From positions 300,612-364,611 of the forward strand of contig NZ_VTWS01000008.1 of the NCBI RefSeq assembly GCF_008727875.1: a stretch of 64,000 bases of DNA, in the 5' to 3' direction. How positions within the stretch are numbered: position 1 is the first letter of the stretch; every line of letters begins with the position of its first letter. This stretch comes from Larkinella humicola. Lineage in GTDB: Bacteria > Bacteroidota > Bacteroidia > Cytophagales > Spirosomataceae. Of the stretch, positions 25,986 through 34,196 are shown in pieces. Position numbers and translations under genes: made by a program. The notes beneath the pieces are model-generated. The model was not told the DNA's origin. It made no database searches and saw only the letters and a list, made by a program, of their open reading frames with translations.

Positions 25986-26819
25986 CTATACAACATTCCT
26001 AACCGGCGTATAATTGTTAAACCGGTTTTCCCGGACAAAACCGAGCAGCGTCATCCCGGCTTCATTCGCCAGTTCCACGGCCAGGCTCGACGGGGCACCC
26101 ACAGCCGCCAGCAGCGGAACACCCGCCATCCAGCATTTCTGCACCAGTTCGAACGCGACGCGCCCGCTGACCAGCACCCCAAACCGGCTCAACGGCAACC
26201 AGCCCTGCCAGAAAGCCGCACCGATGAGTTTGTCCAGCGCGTTGTGCCGCCCGATGTCTTCCCGAACCAGCAACAACTGCCCGGTTTCATCAAACAAAGC
26301 CGCTGCGTGTAGCCCCCCCGTATAGTCAAACGTCCGTTGGGCAGCCCGCAGTTTTTCCGGTAAGGTGTGGATGATTTCCGAATCGACCGCAAAATCGCCG
26401 GGAAGCGGTTTTTTACAAACGGTTTGAACGGCTTCAATCGACGCTTTTCCGCAAATCCCGCAACTGGAAGCCGTATAACTGTGCCGTTCGAGCCGGTGCC
26501 AGTCGATTTCCACGTCCGGTTGCAGTTCAACACGGAGAACATTGCCTTTTTTCTCCGAATTGGTGACGCAATGGCGAACGGAAATGATTTGGGAAGGCGT
26601 AGAAAGTATATTTTCAGTAAATAAAAAGCCCAGGGCCAGTTCTTCATCGTGGCCCGGCGTCCGCATCGTCACGGCCACGCTGCGCTGCTGGCGGTCGTCG
26701 GGCGGGCCAAACCCCAGGCGGATTTCCAGTGGTTCTTCCACTGCCAGCAAATCGCTGTGATCCTGAGGTTCATGGGCTTGGCTAATTTTCCGAATGGTTA
26801 CGGGTGCGACGGTCAACAT
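25986..26819 (-). CDS. fdhD: Formate dehydrogenase accessory sulfurtransferase FdhD
   Basis: A 277-residue cytoplasmic protein matching FdhD. Family features are ALGFLFTENIL, the redox CxxC in SSCGICGKASIEA, FDYTGGLHAAALFD, LLVREDIGRHNALDKLIGAA and LLVSGRVAFELVQKC. FdhD takes sulphur from IscS and inserts it into the Mo-bisMGD cofactor of formate-dehydrogenase-type enzymes. The likely client is the FdhF/YdeP enzyme at 12348-14630, the only such enzyme visible. I chose the inner Met (26819); an in-frame Met 11 codons earlier (26852) is possible. Confidence 0.93.
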   Translation of the reverse strand: MLTVAPVTIRKISQAHEPQDHSDLLAVEEPLEIRLGFGPPDDRQQRSVAVTMRTPGHDEELALGFLFTENILSTPSQIISVRHCVTNSEKKGNVLRVELQPDVEIDWHRLERHSYTASSCGICGKASIEAVQTVCKKPLPGDFAVDSEIIHTLPEKLRAAQRTFDYTGGLHAAALFDETGQLLLVREDIGRHNALDKLIGAAFWQGWLPLSRFGVLVSGRVAFELVQKCWMAGVPLLAAVGAPSSLAVELANEAGMTLLGFVRENRFNNYTPVRNVV

Positions 26820-27075
26820 ACAGTTTTTATATTCTTTATTAAAAAAACCCAATTAACAGAAAAGAGTTTAAACGCACTCAATTGGCGGATTGCCGTCCGA
26901 AAAGGGACAGATTGACAGACAGAAAATTCATTTTTCAGGCACAAAATAGGACAGTACATGAAAGTAAGCCTGTCGGAAGCCATTATCTTTGGGTATAATT
27001 TGGTTAAAACCGCTTTTTAGTACAGAATAAGGCTCTGAAGTTTCAATCGCGTCGGCGTTCCGACATCAATTCGAT

Positions 27076-29211
27076 ATGCTCAGTACGAACAAAACACGGC
27101 AGGCGAACGAGTTTCGTCATGTAAGCTACTTGTGGGACGAAGCCAAAGCCGCTCAACTGGCCGGTGACGAAGTAGCCCTCCTCATCTATCGTTCTAACCT
27201 TTTAGGTGCCGACCTCCGGCTGACCAACTACGGCGGAGGGAACACGTCCTGCAAAACAACGGCTAAAGACCCATTGACGGGCAAAGATACCGAAGTAATG
27301 TGGATCAAAGGTTCCGGGGGCGACCTCGGCACGTTGAAACGCAGCGGTTTGGCGGCTCTTTACGTCGACCGGCTGCGGAGTTTGGAAAACATCTACCGGG
27401 GAATCGAATTTGAAGATGAGATGGTCGAGCTATTCAACCACTGCATTTTCGATTTAGCCTCCAAAGCGCCGTCGATCGATACCCCCCTGCACGGTTTTCT
27501 GCCGTTTGCCCACATCGACCACCTACACCCGGATGCGGCCATCGCCATTGCGGCTGCCAAAGACGGCAAAAAAATTACGCAGGAACTGTTCGACGGCACC
27601 ATTGGCTGGGTGGAATGGCAACGTCCCGGTTTTGACCTGGGCCTGAAAATGGCCGAATGTCTGGAGCAAAATCCGGGTATCCGGGGCATCATGCTGGGCT
27701 CACACGGTTTGTTCACCTGGGGTGATACGGCCTACGAAAGCTACATCAACACGCTGGAAGTCATTGAGAAATGTGCGGAATACCTGGAAGAAAACTACGG
27801 CAAAACCCGCCCGGTTTTCGGCGGTTCCAAACTGGAAAGCCTGGACAAAGACGCCCGTTTGAAACAAGCCGCCACACTGGCACCGGTTCTGCGCGGTTTC
27901 TGCTCAAACAACACGTCGATGGTCGGCCATTTTTCGGACGATGAACGCGTGCTGGAATTCATCAACTCCAACGACCTGGAGCGGCTGGCCCCACTGGGAA
28001 CCTCCTGCCCCGACCACTTCCTGCGCACCAAAATCAGCCCGCTGGTGCTCGATCTGAAACCGGACGAGGACGTGACGGATGCCGCAGCGATTCAGGAAAA
28101 ACTGGCTCCGGCGTACGAAGCCTACCGGGCGATGTACCAGGAATATTACGAAACGTGCAAACACCCGAACAGTCCGGGCATCCGTGATAAAAACCCGGTA
28201 GTTATTCTGTGGCCGGGGGTCGGAATGTTCGCTTTCGCCAAAGACAAGCAAACCGCCCGCGTCGCGGCTGAGTTTTATACCAACGCCATCAATGTGATGA
28301 AGGGGTCCGAAGCCATTTCGGAATACACCTCCCTGCCGCGTCAGGAAGCGTTTGACATTGAATACTGGCTGCTGGAAGAAGCAAAATTGCAACGGATGCC
28401 GAAGCCCAAACCGCTGTCGGGCAAAATTGCGCTGATCACGGGCAGTGCCGGTGGAATCGGAAAAGCCATTGCCAAGCGGTTTGTCGCCGAAGGCGCGGTG
28501 GTGGTTATCAACGACAACGATCCGGAACGGTTGAAAGGCGCGGATGAGGAATTCCGCCAGCAATACGGTCGCGATACGCACACCTCCGCAACCCTCGACG
28601 TAACCAGTGCCGAAACCATTAGCAAGGCCTTTGAAGCGGCTGCGCTGGCGTTTGGCGGGGTGGATATTGTCGTGAACTGCGCCGGTCTGTCGATCTCGAA
28701 ACCGATTGAAGAGCACACCGAAAAAGACTGGGATCTGCTGTATGATGTCCTGGTAAAAGGCCAGTTTCTGGTCACCCAGAAGGGCGTTGAGATCATGCGG
28801 AAGCAGAAACTGGGGGGCGACGTCATTAACATTGCCAGCAAAAATGGTTTGGTTTCCGGGCCGAACAATGCGGGTTACGGTTCGGCCAAAGCCGCTCAAT
28901 TGCACCTGAGCCGACTCAATGCCGCCGAACTGGGCAAAGACCACATTCGGGTCAATGTCGTGAATCCGGATGCGGTGATTTCCGACAGCAAAATCTGGGC
29001 GGGTGCCTGGGCCGAAGGCCGGGCGAAAGCCTACGGGGTGACGGTGGCCGAACTGCCAGCGTATTACGCCAAACGCACCTTGCTGAACGAAATCATTCTG
29101 CCGGACGACATTGCCAACGCCTGTTTCGCCTTCGTCGGCGGACTGTTGAGCAAATCCACCGGCAACGTCCTGAACGTGGATGGTGGTGTAGCGATGGCAT
29201 TTGTTCGATAG
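27076..29211 (+). CDS. Bifunctional L-rhamnulose-1-P aldolase/lactaldehyde dehydrogenase
   Basis: A 711-residue cytoplasmic fusion. Residues 1-440 form a class II aldolase/adducin domain with its metal-binding histidines (TPLHGFLPFAHIDHLHPDA and IMLGSHGLFTWG) and NYGGGNTSCK. Residues 455-711 form an SDR domain (TGSAGGIGKAIAKRF, NCAGLSIS, catalytic YGSAK in NNAGYGSAKAAQL). Such fusions split L-rhamnulose-1-phosphate into DHAP and L-lactaldehyde and oxidise the aldehyde to lactate. The next two genes supply isomerase and kinase, which supports this role. Confidence 0.92.
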   Translation: MLSTNKTRQANEFRHVSYLWDEAKAAQLAGDEVALLIYRSNLLGADLRLTNYGGGNTSCKTTAKDPLTGKDTEVMWIKGSGGDLGTLKRSGLAALYVDRLRSLENIYRGIEFEDEMVELFNHCIFDLASKAPSIDTPLHGFLPFAHIDHLHPDAAIAIAAAKDGKKITQELFDGTIGWVEWQRPGFDLGLKMAECLEQNPGIRGIMLGSHGLFTWGDTAYESYINTLEVIEKCAEYLEENYGKTRPVFGGSKLESLDKDARLKQAATLAPVLRGFCSNNTSMVGHFSDDERVLEFINSNDLERLAPLGTSCPDHFLRTKISPLVLDLKPDEDVTDAAAIQEKLAPAYEAYRAMYQEYYETCKHPNSPGIRDKNPVVILWPGVGMFAFAKDKQTARVAAEFYTNAINVMKGSEAISEYTSLPRQEAFDIEYWLLEEAKLQRMPKPKPLSGKIALITGSAGGIGKAIAKRFVAEGAVVVINDNDPERLKGADEEFRQQYGRDTHTSATLDVTSAETISKAFEAAALAFGGVDIVVNCAGLSISKPIEEHTEKDWDLLYDVLVKGQFLVTQKGVEIMRKQKLGGDVINIASKNGLVSGPNNAGYGSAKAAQLHLSRLNAAELGKDHIRVNVVNPDAVISDSKIWAGAWAEGRAKAYGVTVAELPAYYAKRTLLNEIILPDDIANACFAFVGGLLSKSTGNVLNVDGGVAMAFVR

Positions 29212-29220
29212 AAAGCAGAA

Positions 29221-29313
29221 AGAAGTTATTTCGCAGAGTTTAGCAGAGTAAATCATAGGTACGCAGAGTTTTTTTCTCTGATAAACTCTTTTTAACTCCG
29301 CGAAATAACTCTT
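29221..29313. repeat. Imperfect 20-bp inverted repeat between rhamnose genes
   Basis: Arms 29221-29240 and 29294-29313 pair at 17 of 20 positions. The word GCAGAGTTT/CGCAGAGTTT is repeated inside. It lies between the aldolase and isomerase genes, so it may attenuate or protect the mRNA rather than fully terminate it. Confidence 0.5.
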
Positions 29314-29331
29314 TTAAAATCCTAAATCCTT

Positions 29332-30606
29332 ATGCAACTCGAAGCGTATAAAATAGCCGATCATAACCAGAAGGCACTGGAAGCGCACCAGCGTAAGCTA
29401 TCCTACTGGACGGATGAAATCGCAAATGCCGAACCCATCATTCAGAAGCTGATCGATTTTCAGATTGCTATTCCGAGTTGGGCGCTCGGCACCGGCGGCA
29501 CCCGGTTCGGGCGTTTTCCGGGCGGTGGAGAACCGCGTTCGCTGGAAGAAAAAATCGAGGACGTGGGCCTATTGCACGCCCTCAACCAATCGAGCGGGGC
29601 GATTTCGCTGCACATTCCGTGGGACATTCCGAAGGACGGCGAAGCCATCAAAAGTCTGGCGGCCAGTTTCGGCTTGCGGTTTGACGCCATGAACTCCAAC
29701 ACGTTTCAGGATCAGCCCAATCAGCAACACAGCTACAAATTTGGTTCCCTGCAACACGTCGACCGGGCGGTTCGGCAACAGGCCATCGACCACAACATCG
29801 ACGTGATTAAACACGGCGTGGCACTGGGCTCCACCTCATTAACGGTTTGGCTATCCGACGGTTCCTGTTTTCCGGGACAGCTTAATTTCCGGAAAGCGTT
29901 TGAACGCACGCAGGAAAGTTTGCAGGAAATCTACGCAGCTTTGCCCGACGACTGGAAGGTCTTCGTCGAATACAAAGCGTTTGAACCCAATTTCTATTCG
30001 ATGACCGTCGGCGACTGGGGTGCATCACTCCTATTTGCCAATAAACTTGGACCGAAAGCCTACACGCTGGTCGATCTGGGTCACCACCTGCCGAATGCCA
30101 ACATCGAGCAAATCGTTTCATTGCTGTTGATGGAAGGCAAATTAGGCGGTTTTCACTTCAACGACTCCAAATACGGCGACGATGATTTGACGGTGGGTAG
30201 CATTCGACCGTATCAGTTATTTCTGATTTTCAACGAGTTGATCGAAGGCATGGATGCCAAGGGCATGAACCATGCGACCGATTTGGGTTGGATGATCGAC
30301 GCCAGCCACAACGTCAAAGATCCGCTGGAAGATTTGCTGCAATCGGTCGAAGCCATTCAGCTAGCGTACGCGCAGGCACTGCTGGTCGACCGGTCGGCTT
30401 TGGAAGAAGCCCGCGACGCCAACGATGTGGTGAAGGCGCAGGAGATTTTGCAGGAAGCCTACCGCACCGATGTCCGGCCCCTGGTGGCCGAAGCCCGTCG
30501 GCGGGCCGGTGGCGCTTTGCAACCCCTGGCTCTCTTCCGACAATTGAACATTCGCCAGCAACTTATCGGCGAACGCGGCCTGAAAACCATCGCCACAGGA
30601 CTTTAA
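29332..30606 (+). CDS. rhaI: L-rhamnose isomerase (RhaI type)
   Basis: A 424-residue TIM-barrel sugar isomerase of the Pseudomonas RhaI type rather than E. coli RhaA. Recognisable stretches are WALGTGGTRFGRFPGGGEPR near the N-terminus, ISLHIPWDIP, VFVEYKAFEPNFYSMTVGDW (metal-binding Glu), YTLVDLGHHLPNANIEQI and GGFHFNDSKYGDDDLTVGS (metal-binding His and Asp). It converts L-rhamnose to L-rhamnulose using a divalent metal. It sits between the aldolase and kinase genes. Confidence 0.93.
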   Translation: MQLEAYKIADHNQKALEAHQRKLSYWTDEIANAEPIIQKLIDFQIAIPSWALGTGGTRFGRFPGGGEPRSLEEKIEDVGLLHALNQSSGAISLHIPWDIPKDGEAIKSLAASFGLRFDAMNSNTFQDQPNQQHSYKFGSLQHVDRAVRQQAIDHNIDVIKHGVALGSTSLTVWLSDGSCFPGQLNFRKAFERTQESLQEIYAALPDDWKVFVEYKAFEPNFYSMTVGDWGASLLFANKLGPKAYTLVDLGHHLPNANIEQIVSLLLMEGKLGGFHFNDSKYGDDDLTVGSIRPYQLFLIFNELIEGMDAKGMNHATDLGWMIDASHNVKDPLEDLLQSVEAIQLAYAQALLVDRSALEEARDANDVVKAQEILQEAYRTDVRPLVAEARRRAGGALQPLALFRQLNIRQQLIGERGLKTIATGL

Positions 30607-30614
30607 ATTCAATT

Positions 30615-30698
30615 GTGAATGAGTGAATGAGCGAATGAGTGAATAACCTGCCGGATTCATGGTACTTTATTCACTCATTCGCTCATTCACTCATTCAC
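30615..30698. terminator. Perfect 31-bp inverted repeat built of GAATGAGT words
   Basis: Arms 30615-30645 and 30668-30698 are perfect reverse complements around a 22-base loop. Each arm is a near-tandem array of GAATGAGT/GAATGAGC. It separates the isomerase and kinase genes and ends 9 bases before the kinase ATG. On the mRNA it would form a very strong hairpin that could cover the kinase ribosome-binding region. Confidence 0.65.
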
Positions 30699-30707
30699 TC
30701 ATTAAAT

Positions 30708-32105
30708 ATGAAAACGCCCGTTATTGCCATTTTCGACGTCGGGAAGACGAACAAGAAGCTATTTCTGTTTAACGAACGGTACGAAATCGTGTGGGAGCGA
30801 TCGGAACCGTTTGACGAAATCGTGGACGACGATGGCGATCCGTGCGAAGACCTGACCCGACTCACAGGCTGGGTGCAGACCCTGTTGCGGGAAGTCTTGC
30901 AGTTACCTGAGTTTGACATCCGGGCGCTGAATTTTTCGACCTACGGAGCCAGTTTTGTCCATCTGGACGAGGAAAGCCGCCCCATCGGCTACCTTTATAA
31001 TTACCTGAAACCGTATCCGGCCGCAATCCGGCAAAAGTTCTACAGCACGTACGGCGACGAAACGACGCTGGCGATGCAAACCGCTTCCCCGGCTTTGGAC
31101 AGCCTGAATTCGGGCCTGATGCTGTACCGGATCAAGTACGACAAACCGAAGTTGTTCCGCCGGATCTGGTATTCGCTGCATTTACCCCAGTACCTGAGTT
31201 ACCTGTTTACCGGACAGGTGCTGACAGACGTCACCAGCATCGGTTGCCACACGATGCTGTGGGATTTCAACAAAAATCAATACCACGACTGGGTCATTGC
31301 CGAGCAACTGGATAAACTTTTTGGCCCTATTTTCACATCGGACAGTGTGCTAAACGCCATCTGGCTGAACCATCCGCTCAAGGTCGGCGTCGGTTTGCAC
31401 GACAGTTCGGCGGCTTTAATCCCCTATCTGGCCTCTTTTCAGGAACCGTTTGTGCTGATTTCGACCGGAACCTGGTCCATCAGCCTCAATCCGTTCAATA
31501 CCATTCCATTGACGGCGGAGGAGTTGCAGTACGATTGCCTGTGTTACCTGCATTACCAGGGCCAGCCGATCAAGGCGTCGCGTCTGTTTGCGGGGTATGA
31601 ACACGAACAGCAGACCAAACGAATTGCCGCCCATTTCCAGACACCGGTCGATCAGTACAAGCAGGTCGATTTTGATTCGGAACTGATTCAGTATTTGCGG
31701 GAATCGCGGCCCAATTCCGACAACCGGTTTGAGGGCGTCAAAGCCCCCCCGCTCCAGGAATCGTTGTTCCGCCACCGCGATTTGTCGGTTTTCCGGTCCT
31801 ACGAAGAAGCTTATCACCAGTTGATGCTCGACATTGTGTCGCAACAGTTGATCTCCACCAACCTGGTGCTGGAAAACTCGCCCGTCAAGCGCATTTTTGT
31901 GGATGGTGGCTTCAGCAAAAACCCGATTTACATGAATTTGCTGGCATCGGCTTTTCCACAAATTGAAGTGTTTGCCGCTTCGATGGCGCAGGCGACGGCC
32001 CTGGGGTCGGCCCTGGCGATTCACCACCACTGGAATACCAAACCGCTGCCGGGTGATACCATCGAGCTGAAGCATTACTCGGCTACCGGCCGGTATGCGG
32101 TTTAG
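30708..32105 (+). CDS. FGGY-family L-rhamnulose kinase
   Basis: A 465-residue FGGY sugar kinase. It has the N-terminal phosphate-binding FDVGKTNKKLFLF, the catalytic region VGVGLHDSSAALIPYL, the ATP-site ISTGTWSISLNPF and a C-terminal VDGGFSKNPIYMNLLA. Its neighbours (rhamnose isomerase and rhamnulose-1-P aldolase) identify it as the L-rhamnulose kinase, although it is diverged from E. coli RhaB. I chose the Met at 30708 because the upstream in-frame stretch is the translated inverted repeat. Confidence 0.88.
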   Translation: MKTPVIAIFDVGKTNKKLFLFNERYEIVWERSEPFDEIVDDDGDPCEDLTRLTGWVQTLLREVLQLPEFDIRALNFSTYGASFVHLDEESRPIGYLYNYLKPYPAAIRQKFYSTYGDETTLAMQTASPALDSLNSGLMLYRIKYDKPKLFRRIWYSLHLPQYLSYLFTGQVLTDVTSIGCHTMLWDFNKNQYHDWVIAEQLDKLFGPIFTSDSVLNAIWLNHPLKVGVGLHDSSAALIPYLASFQEPFVLISTGTWSISLNPFNTIPLTAEELQYDCLCYLHYQGQPIKASRLFAGYEHEQQTKRIAAHFQTPVDQYKQVDFDSELIQYLRESRPNSDNRFEGVKAPPLQESLFRHRDLSVFRSYEEAYHQLMLDIVSQQLISTNLVLENSPVKRIFVDGGFSKNPIYMNLLASAFPQIEVFAASMAQATALGSALAIHHHWNTKPLPGDTIELKHYSATGRYAV

Positions 32106-32694
32106 GCACTGTGGATTCTTGGAAACCTTAAAAGCCTTCCTGAACACCCTCACACCCCTTCGTCCTGAAACCTGGCAAAGGGTGGAACCGCTTTTTTCGG
32201 AAATCCGGTTGCCAAAAGGCCAGTTTTTTCTGGAAGAGGGACGCCAAGCCGCGCAGATTGGCTTTCTAACGGAAGGCATCATCCGGGCCTTTTACCGGAA
32301 TCAGGACGGTACGGAATACAACAAGCATTTTTTTATCCCGAATTCCTTCGCGGGTGGTTATGCCTCGCTGATTACCGGCAAACCCAACCAGATCTGGCAG
32401 CAGGCCCTGACCAACTGCCGCTTGCTGGTTGCCGATTTTGCGGCCCTTTCGGCCCTTTATGACAGCGCTCCCGATCTCGAACGGGCGGCCCGGATGCTGG
32501 CGGAACGGTTTTTTGTTCAGAAAGAAGAACGGGAAATTGAACTTGTTTTGCTGGATGCCCAAACCCGCTATGCGCTCTTCCAGCAACACTATCCCGGCCT
32601 CGAACAACGCATTCCGCAATACCACATTGCTTCCTATCTGGGCGTCACCCCGACGCAGTTAAGCCGCATCCGGCGAAAAATAGCACAGCGCTGA
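32095..32694 (+). CDS. Crp/Fnr family transcriptional regulator
   Basis: A 199-residue regulator with an N-terminal cyclic-nucleotide-binding beta-roll (RLPKGQFFLEEGRQAAQIGF, TEGIIRAFYRNQDGTEYNKH) and a C-terminal HTH (YHIASYLGVTPTQLSRIRRK). There is no N-terminal Cys cluster, so it is not an oxygen-sensing FNR. Its start overlaps the end of the rhamnulose kinase gene by 11 bases, so it is co-transcribed and may regulate the rhamnose genes. That link is inference; many Bacteroidota paralogues have unrelated targets. Confidence 0.85.
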   Translation: MRFRHCGFLETLKAFLNTLTPLRPETWQRVEPLFSEIRLPKGQFFLEEGRQAAQIGFLTEGIIRAFYRNQDGTEYNKHFFIPNSFAGGYASLITGKPNQIWQQALTNCRLLVADFAALSALYDSAPDLERAARMLAERFFVQKEEREIELVLLDAQTRYALFQQHYPGLEQRIPQYHIASYLGVTPTQLSRIRRKIAQR

Positions 32695-32805
32695 TTCCTT
32701 TACCTATGTCATTTTTTTTTCATTTCGTGTCCGGTAGTTTTGGCGGCAAAAGATGCGTCAGTAAACTCTCTTTCAGTGGTTTACTATCAATTGACAGCCT
32801 ATTCT

Positions 32806-33540
32806 ATGAAAGTCACGAACAATACGATTCTGCTGACCGGCGGCACTTCGGGCATTGGGTATGAACTGGTAAGGCGGTTCTATGAACTCGGCAACCGGCT
32901 GATTGTGGTTTCCAGCGATCCGGGCAAGTTATCCAACCTCCGCCGTCAATTGCCTGACATCGACACCATTCCCTGCAATCTTGCTGATTCGATGCAGGTC
33001 AAGGCCCTGATCCGGCGGTGCCGGGAGGATTATCCAGACATCAATGTGCTGATCAACAATGCGGGGGTTCAATACCCGTACGATTGGCTAACCGAATCGG
33101 ATGGGTATCAGAAAATCAGCGACGAAATCACGATTAACCTGACCAGCCCGTTGCAATTAGCCTACGGCCTTCTGCCGATCTTATTGAAACACCCCGAGGC
33201 CGCTCTGGTGACGGTGTCATCCGGTTTGATTTATGCGCCTAAAAAATCGGCGCCGGTCTATTGCGGAACCAAAGCCGCTATTCACACGACCACGAAAGCC
33301 CTGCGGTATCAGCTTGAGAAAACCGGCATAAACGTCTTCGAAATTATTCCGGCGCTGGTTGATACGCCCATGACGGCCGGCCGGGGAACGGGTAAACTCA
33401 CGCCCCAGCAACTGGTGGATGAGTTTATTCGCCATTTTCGGAAGAACCAGTTCGAAAGCCGGATCGGGAAAACCAAACTGCTCCGGCTACTCCAGCGTCT
33501 CTCACCCGCGTTGGCCGACCGGCTGATGAAGAATGGGTAG
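32806..33540 (+). CDS. SDR family oxidoreductase (DltE-like)
   Basis: A 244-residue short-chain dehydrogenase with TGGTSGIG (residues 11-18), NNAGVQYPY and catalytic YCGTK (about residue 149). It resembles the SDR at 1249-1995 in length and in the C-terminal EIIPALVDTPMT segment, so the two are paralogues. The Met at 32806 places the glycine motif at the normal distance. It lies alone between the Crp/Fnr and MarR genes. Substrate unknown. Confidence 0.86.
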   Translation: MKVTNNTILLTGGTSGIGYELVRRFYELGNRLIVVSSDPGKLSNLRRQLPDIDTIPCNLADSMQVKALIRRCREDYPDINVLINNAGVQYPYDWLTESDGYQKISDEITINLTSPLQLAYGLLPILLKHPEAALVTVSSGLIYAPKKSAPVYCGTKAAIHTTTKALRYQLEKTGINVFEIIPALVDTPMTAGRGTGKLTPQQLVDEFIRHFRKNQFESRIGKTKLLRLLQRLSPALADRLMKNG

Positions 33541-33604
33541 CTTTTACCGCTCATCCTTTGCATTGACCGCATCCTCAAAAAATACAAAACTTTTTCAGAA
33601 TAAA

Positions 33605-33636
33605 TTTGGTTGATATATCAACCTATTATAAGTTTG
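33605..33636 (+). promoter_or_regulatory. MarR promoter with 16-bp palindromic operator
   Basis: TTTG (33605-33608) and TAAGTTTG (33629-33636) are separated by 20 bases, a canonical Bacteroidota promoter. The spacer holds a perfect 16-bp palindrome, GGTTGATATATCAACC (33608-33623), the expected MarR operator. The ATG (33642) begins 5 bases after the -7 element, so the transcript is predicted to be leaderless. Confidence 0.75.
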
Positions 33637-33641
33637 TGACC

Positions 33642-34118
33642 ATGATCACGCAAGAAGAAATCAGTATACGGGAAAAGATATTCAATCAGATGGGTGGATT
33701 CGTGGTATTCAATGTCAACCACTTTTTACACCAGGTTGCCAAGAAGGCCAACCGGGATCTGGCAAAAGCCGGTTTTACGCTCCAGTATGAACAACTTCCG
33801 GTGCTTTTTGTCGTCAACTTTGCGCCCGATGGCTTGCTTTCGCAACAGGACATTGCCAATGCGTTACAGAAGGACAAATCAGGCATTCAACGCTCTATTC
33901 GTACCCTAGAACGCGACGGCTACCTCCGGATTACCCCGGATAGCATCGATCGACGCAAAAACCTGATCCAGTTGACCCCGGCCGGCAAGATGATTATCGA
34001 TCAGATTATCGAAGCGGCCAAAAGGCAGGACGAGGAAGTGCGAAGCCAGCTTGATCCGGAAGAGGTCGATACGCTGCTCAAACTCCTCCGGAAGTTGACA
34101 GCTTTGGTTGAAAGTTGA
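33642..34118 (+). CDS. MarR family transcriptional regulator
   Basis: A 158-residue winged-helix regulator: LTLQYEQLPVLFVV-type dimer helix, recognition region LSQQDIANALQKDKSGIQRS and wing RDGYLRITPDSIDRRKNLIQ (the conserved DxRxK wing). Related half-sites lie in its own promoter and before the downstream efflux operon. It most likely represses both and is released by a toxic ligand. The Met at 33642 is chosen because upstream in-frame codons run through the promoter. Confidence 0.9.
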   Translation: MITQEEISIREKIFNQMGGFVVFNVNHFLHQVAKKANRDLAKAGFTLQYEQLPVLFVVNFAPDGLLSQQDIANALQKDKSGIQRSIRTLERDGYLRITPDSIDRRKNLIQLTPAGKMIIDQIIEAAKRQDEEVRSQLDPEEVDTLLKLLRKLTALVES

Positions 34119-34135
34119 TTTTTATTTATCCATAT

Positions 34136-34165
34136 TGTTGACATATCAACAGTAGACCTATCAAC
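34136..34165. promoter_or_regulatory. MarR operator-like sites before the efflux operon
   Basis: TGTTGACATATCAACA (34136-34151) is one base pair away from the palindrome in the MarR promoter core (GTTGAtATATCAAC versus GTTGAcATATCAAC). A further half-site TCAACAA ends the region at 34159-34165 and pairs with TTGTTGA on the left. TAAGTTTT at 34170-34177 could be a weak -7. Together they suggest that MarR controls tolC and the RND genes. Confidence 0.6.
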
Positions 34166-34196
34166 AATATAAGTTTTTCTTCGTTTATTCCCAATT

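Noticed and set aside
27904..29256. A 450-codon frame antisense to the rhamnulose aldolase/dehydrogenase
   Set aside because: A codon-structure shadow without motifs; the sense gene is complete.
30615..30700. Tandem GAATGAGT words resembling a short CRISPR or VNTR array
   Set aside because: No unique spacers and no cas genes; the words form two arms of one perfect hairpin.
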